Assembly: GCF_029227915.1 (NCBI RefSeq)
Contig: NC_079878.1
Coordinates: forward strand, 8,682,001 to 8,746,000
DNA length: 64,000 nucleotides
Source of the DNA: Hydractinia symbiolongicarpus
Lineage: Eukaryota > Cnidaria > Hydrozoa > Anthoathecata > Hydractiniidae
Direction of reading: 5' to 3'
Below, one piece after another: positions 61,601 through 64,000 of this stretch (positions are counted from its first letter, which is position 1; the number at the start of each line of letters is the position of its first letter). Below the pieces are notes generated by a model. That model had not been told where the DNA came from. It searched no databases and saw nothing but the letters and a program-made list of their open reading frames with translations. The translations under genes and the position numbers were made by a program.

Positions 61601-63290
61601 GAGACTTTCTGCTTGCCTTACCTAAAAATATTTAAAGTGAATTCTTTGGTAAATTCTGATTCCACATTGCAGGCATAAGGAAAACAGAAATTAGCAAAGA
61701 ATAAAGTTAGAGAATCACATCAATCAAAAATTTTATTCTCCAAATATTCTAGCTAAACTTGAGATGTTGAATGCTAGTCATAAATTTCTCATTATATATT
61801 AGTATAAAAAAAATTCTAAGAATGCAATGTCAAAATGTGTTGTTTCCAGGTTTTAATGGCGGCTTTAAACAAGATATATTTTAAGTATTGAAGAAAACAA
61901 TCAATAACTCCACAAACAAAAATAATAAAAAAAATAAAGATTATATTTTCATACCAGATGTCAAAAGAATCTACATCAAAATCTCATCAGATCTATTTTC
62001 TACTACCAAACTATACGTTTGTTAGATATAAAAGATAACAATGCTAAAAATCATACCAGGCCTGGGTTTCTGCATCGATGTTCTGTTCTTTGTCTGAATA
62101 AAAAAAGAGATAAATATACACATAATGAAGATATTTTGAGAAACTTTTGGATAAGACAGGTTGGCAAAAAAAAATTGCATGGGTGCCATGGTTTCTTGAA
62201 ATTCCAAAGACTAATATTTAAAATAAGTCTTAAATGTAGAACACATCATGCTTGAGTAAGTTCACTCTGAAAAATAAAAAGGACGTTTTAAATTAGGTGT
62301 CAGCTTTTGACCAGTAATCAAGATGCTGCAGTCTGATCTGTGATCATAGTGTGTTATCATAGTAAATCCAACGATAACATCTTTTAGTCGTAACACAATT
62401 ATAAAGATGAAAAATAACTAACAAGGAGGTTAGCAAGAAATTACCTGCAGTTTATGAATTTCTTTTGTTAACTTTTCCTTCTCCTTCTCAAACTGTTTGC
62501 GTGCTGCAATTAAATTCTTCACTTGTACTAAAGATAAAAATAAAATCTTTTTACCGTATTATTGCTATTAGTGTTACTGCTCGATGAAGCAAGCGAGACA
62601 AAGATAATCTAACCTCGACTTTGTTTTAATTTTTCATTTAACTTGTCCACTAATTTTGCTTGATTTAATACTCTAAATAGAAATGCAAACAGAATAAAAG
62701 AATGAATAAGATACTGTAAATACAATAAATACAATAAATGCCACCTTCAGCTTCTGAAAAGTTTTTTACTATATAAAAAAAATGCATGCATTGCAAAATA
62801 ATTTGTGAACTCTAAGTAAGCATCCATCTTGAAATGTAAATAGAGGTAAGTAGGAGACCATAACTTTTTGCAAAATTTATTTATGCAAATTTGGACCCTG
62901 GTAGCAAAATTAGATTCTACAAAATTGCAACATAAAGAGCAAAGCGCCAAAGTGGGTAAGTTACAAAATGAAGTTATGTGCATTTTTTAAAAAAAATATA
63001 TATTGAAATGCTAAATAATTCTTGTAGACGAAGAGTAAAACGCTAATCTTTAAAGAAGGTAATATTCAAATGATATCATGTTGCGATATACTTCACTTTA
63101 TTTTCTTATAAAAAAATCTAGCTAGTAAATATTTCTTCTCTTAAGGTAGTATAGCAATGTCAACAAAAAGGTAAACCTACTTTTTCTTTTCTTTTTCATG
63201 TTGTTTTATAAATTCTTGCTTTTCCTTTCTCAAGGCCTCTTGTTTCATCTTGGATGAGAATATCAGTTCTTTAGCCTCATCAGCGTCAGT
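51423..63290 (-). CDS. ICE1: ICE1, little elongation complex subunit 1; 5' end beyond window
   Basis: Scaffold of the little elongation complex (with ICE2, ELL and ZC3H8), which acts in the nucleus on snRNA gene transcription. Twelve exons: 63290-63181, 62672-62614, 62527-62445, 62093-62057, 61621-61500, 61299-61230, 60579-55869, 55683-55398, 54806-54686, 54554-54363, 53330-53229, 51589-51423 (TAA at 51425-51423). All junctions are GT-AG and in phase, for 2019 residues. Human ICE1 is about 2266. Identity rests on the C-terminus: ALCRFYAATCRVYDRL, IVIRLIG and HIATAYTLLDIAPSDPEKC align with ALCRVYVGICRQLGDL, ILRLIGR and QLAAVYALCDLSPSNPAEI of the human protein. The coiled-coil N-terminus and Ser-Pro-Pro clusters also agree. 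Confidence 0.92.
51590..53228. other. ICE1 last intron
   Basis: 1.6 kb of AT-rich intron. A GC-richer patch at about 52060-52240, ending in an AGATTTTGAGATCT palindrome-like stretch, may be an old repeat, but I could not find its ends. Confidence 0.45.
55869..60579 (-). CDS. ICE1: ICE1 giant central exon (4.7 kb)
   Basis: 4711 bases without a stop. It begins DDLKYRLNQILRSTM and soon shows LPTYLSPPLSPMPPSPL. Acidic and Asn/Thr-rich sequence with short NNTE repeats follows (about 60000-60130), then KR-rich stretches, a second SP module (PPSPPLSPIPPSPRR, near 58450), a Val/Thr/Ser-rich repetitive stretch (57000-57700), an acidic EEEGEISNSDEE block, and a nine-cysteine cluster at 56123-56248. 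The last part, from VGFTLKLLQKYL onward, is helical and starts the conserved C-terminal domain. The donor (gtatgt) cuts after MAL, keeping the ALCR motif in frame. A very large disordered exon is also a feature of vertebrate ICE1. Confidence 0.92.
61230..63290 (-). CDS. ICE1: ICE1 N-terminal exons: coiled coil and Ser-rich linker
   Basis: Six exons (63290-63181, 62672-62614, 62527-62445, 62093-62057, 61621-61500, 61299-61230). The first three encode a continuous charged coiled coil: KMKQEALRKEKQEFIKQHEK, then LVDKLNEKLKQ and KQFEKEKEKLTKEIHKLQ. The next three give a basic, Ser/Pro-rich linker (SPSGVLSPSPSPPHYHH) ending in a Ser/Glu tract. Human ICE1 likewise starts with a coiled coil. The acceptor at 63291 (gttaag) is weak, so the first boundary is the least certain. 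More coiled-coil exons should lie to the right. Confidence 0.84.
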
Positions 63291-64000
63291 CTTAACATTA
63301 AAAAATATATCACATTTAAAACAATTCTTGTTATTAAAAAGGGTTTCATACAAACTGTCCTGAGTTTATTTAGCAAGATAAAAAGATATATTTTGTTTTT
63401 TTTAGTTTTCGCCTTAAAGGGATCCCGAGGTACTTTTACAAGTTGGACTTACCTGAAAGACTTATATAAGAAATTCCCAATGACATATTCACTTTTTGTT
63501 AAAAGTTCATGTAACCCCAGATATCGTTTTTTAAATATTTGTTTTTGTTGCCGCCTTTATGGCTGCTTCGATCTTTTTGTTCGATAAAAATTTCAGACTA
63601 GCTCCAGTTCTTTTTAGTGGCACGTGACCCTATTACATAGTATTTCAGTAGCGCTCACAAATTAATGACTTTCACTCTCTATTACTAATGACTTATAGCC
63701 AAACACAATTAATATACTGTCGCAACAAAGTTAAAAAAATTCGAAACTTTTTATGGGCTTATAGTCACACCTTGATATTTCGTTACTTTTATTTGCCTTC
63801 CAAAATATATCCTTTTAAAATAACAACCATATACACAAATGTGTGACATGTTAAATGATCAGTAACTTTCACAACCAGCGTCTCAAATAAAAGTCCTTTA
63901 AAATAAAAATCATGCACAACTTGGGTCTCAAACAAATATCCTTTGAAATAAAAATCATGCATATTTTATTTTTCGTTTGATTGCTCAGCTATGTGAGAAC
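63291..64000. other. ICE1 intron at right edge
   Basis: No exon recognised. Two copies of a 45-bp unit (TCTCAAATAAAAGTCCTTTA ...) lie at 63881-63965. The upstream ICE1 exons should be outside the window. Confidence 0.45.

Overview
This is a gene-poor, AT-rich window from an intron-rich eukaryote. Every splice junction I used is GT-AG, introns run from about 100 bases to 13 kb, and much of the non-coding DNA is minisatellite, MITE-like and dispersed repeat. Both genes are animal genes. Tensin restricts this to metazoans, and the base composition, repeat style and divergence from vertebrate proteins suggest an invertebrate, most likely a cnidarian. The taxon is inference; the gene identities are not.

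Only two genes are supported, both on the minus strand and head to tail. Positions 1-47.2 kb hold a TENSIN gene. I rebuilt 27 exons with consistent phase at every junction, giving 1481 residues. In protein order they encode an N-terminal C2H2-type zinc finger, a C1 domain, a PTEN-like phosphatase domain with an intact HC-X5-R loop, a C2 domain, a long disordered linker with three LD-type helices, and the first residues of the SH2 domain. The rest of SH2 and the PTB domain lie beyond the left edge. Three extra exons, each starting with ATG and ending in a donor of exactly the right phase, sit upstream of internal exons. They predict short tensins lacking the phosphatase/C2 head.

Positions 51.4-63.3 kb hold ICE1, a subunit of the little elongation complex. 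Twelve exons give 2019 residues: a coiled coil, a 4.7-kb exon of low-complexity sequence with Ser-Pro-Pro modules and a cysteine cluster, and the conserved helical C-terminal domain ending at 51423. The N-terminus lies beyond the right edge.

The two proteins have unrelated jobs (adhesion scaffold; snRNA transcription), so I infer no functional link. The 4.2 kb between them holds the tensin promoter region and the ICE1 3' end. No rRNA, tRNA, CRISPR or bacterial-type operon was seen. The many other short reading frames are antisense or intronic. The tensin introns carry a 43-bp minisatellite with a 13-unit higher-order duplication, a 25-bp array touching a splice donor, a 15-bp array, a 442-bp MITE with TA flanks, a perfect 149-bp tandem duplication and a roughly 130-bp tandem repeat.
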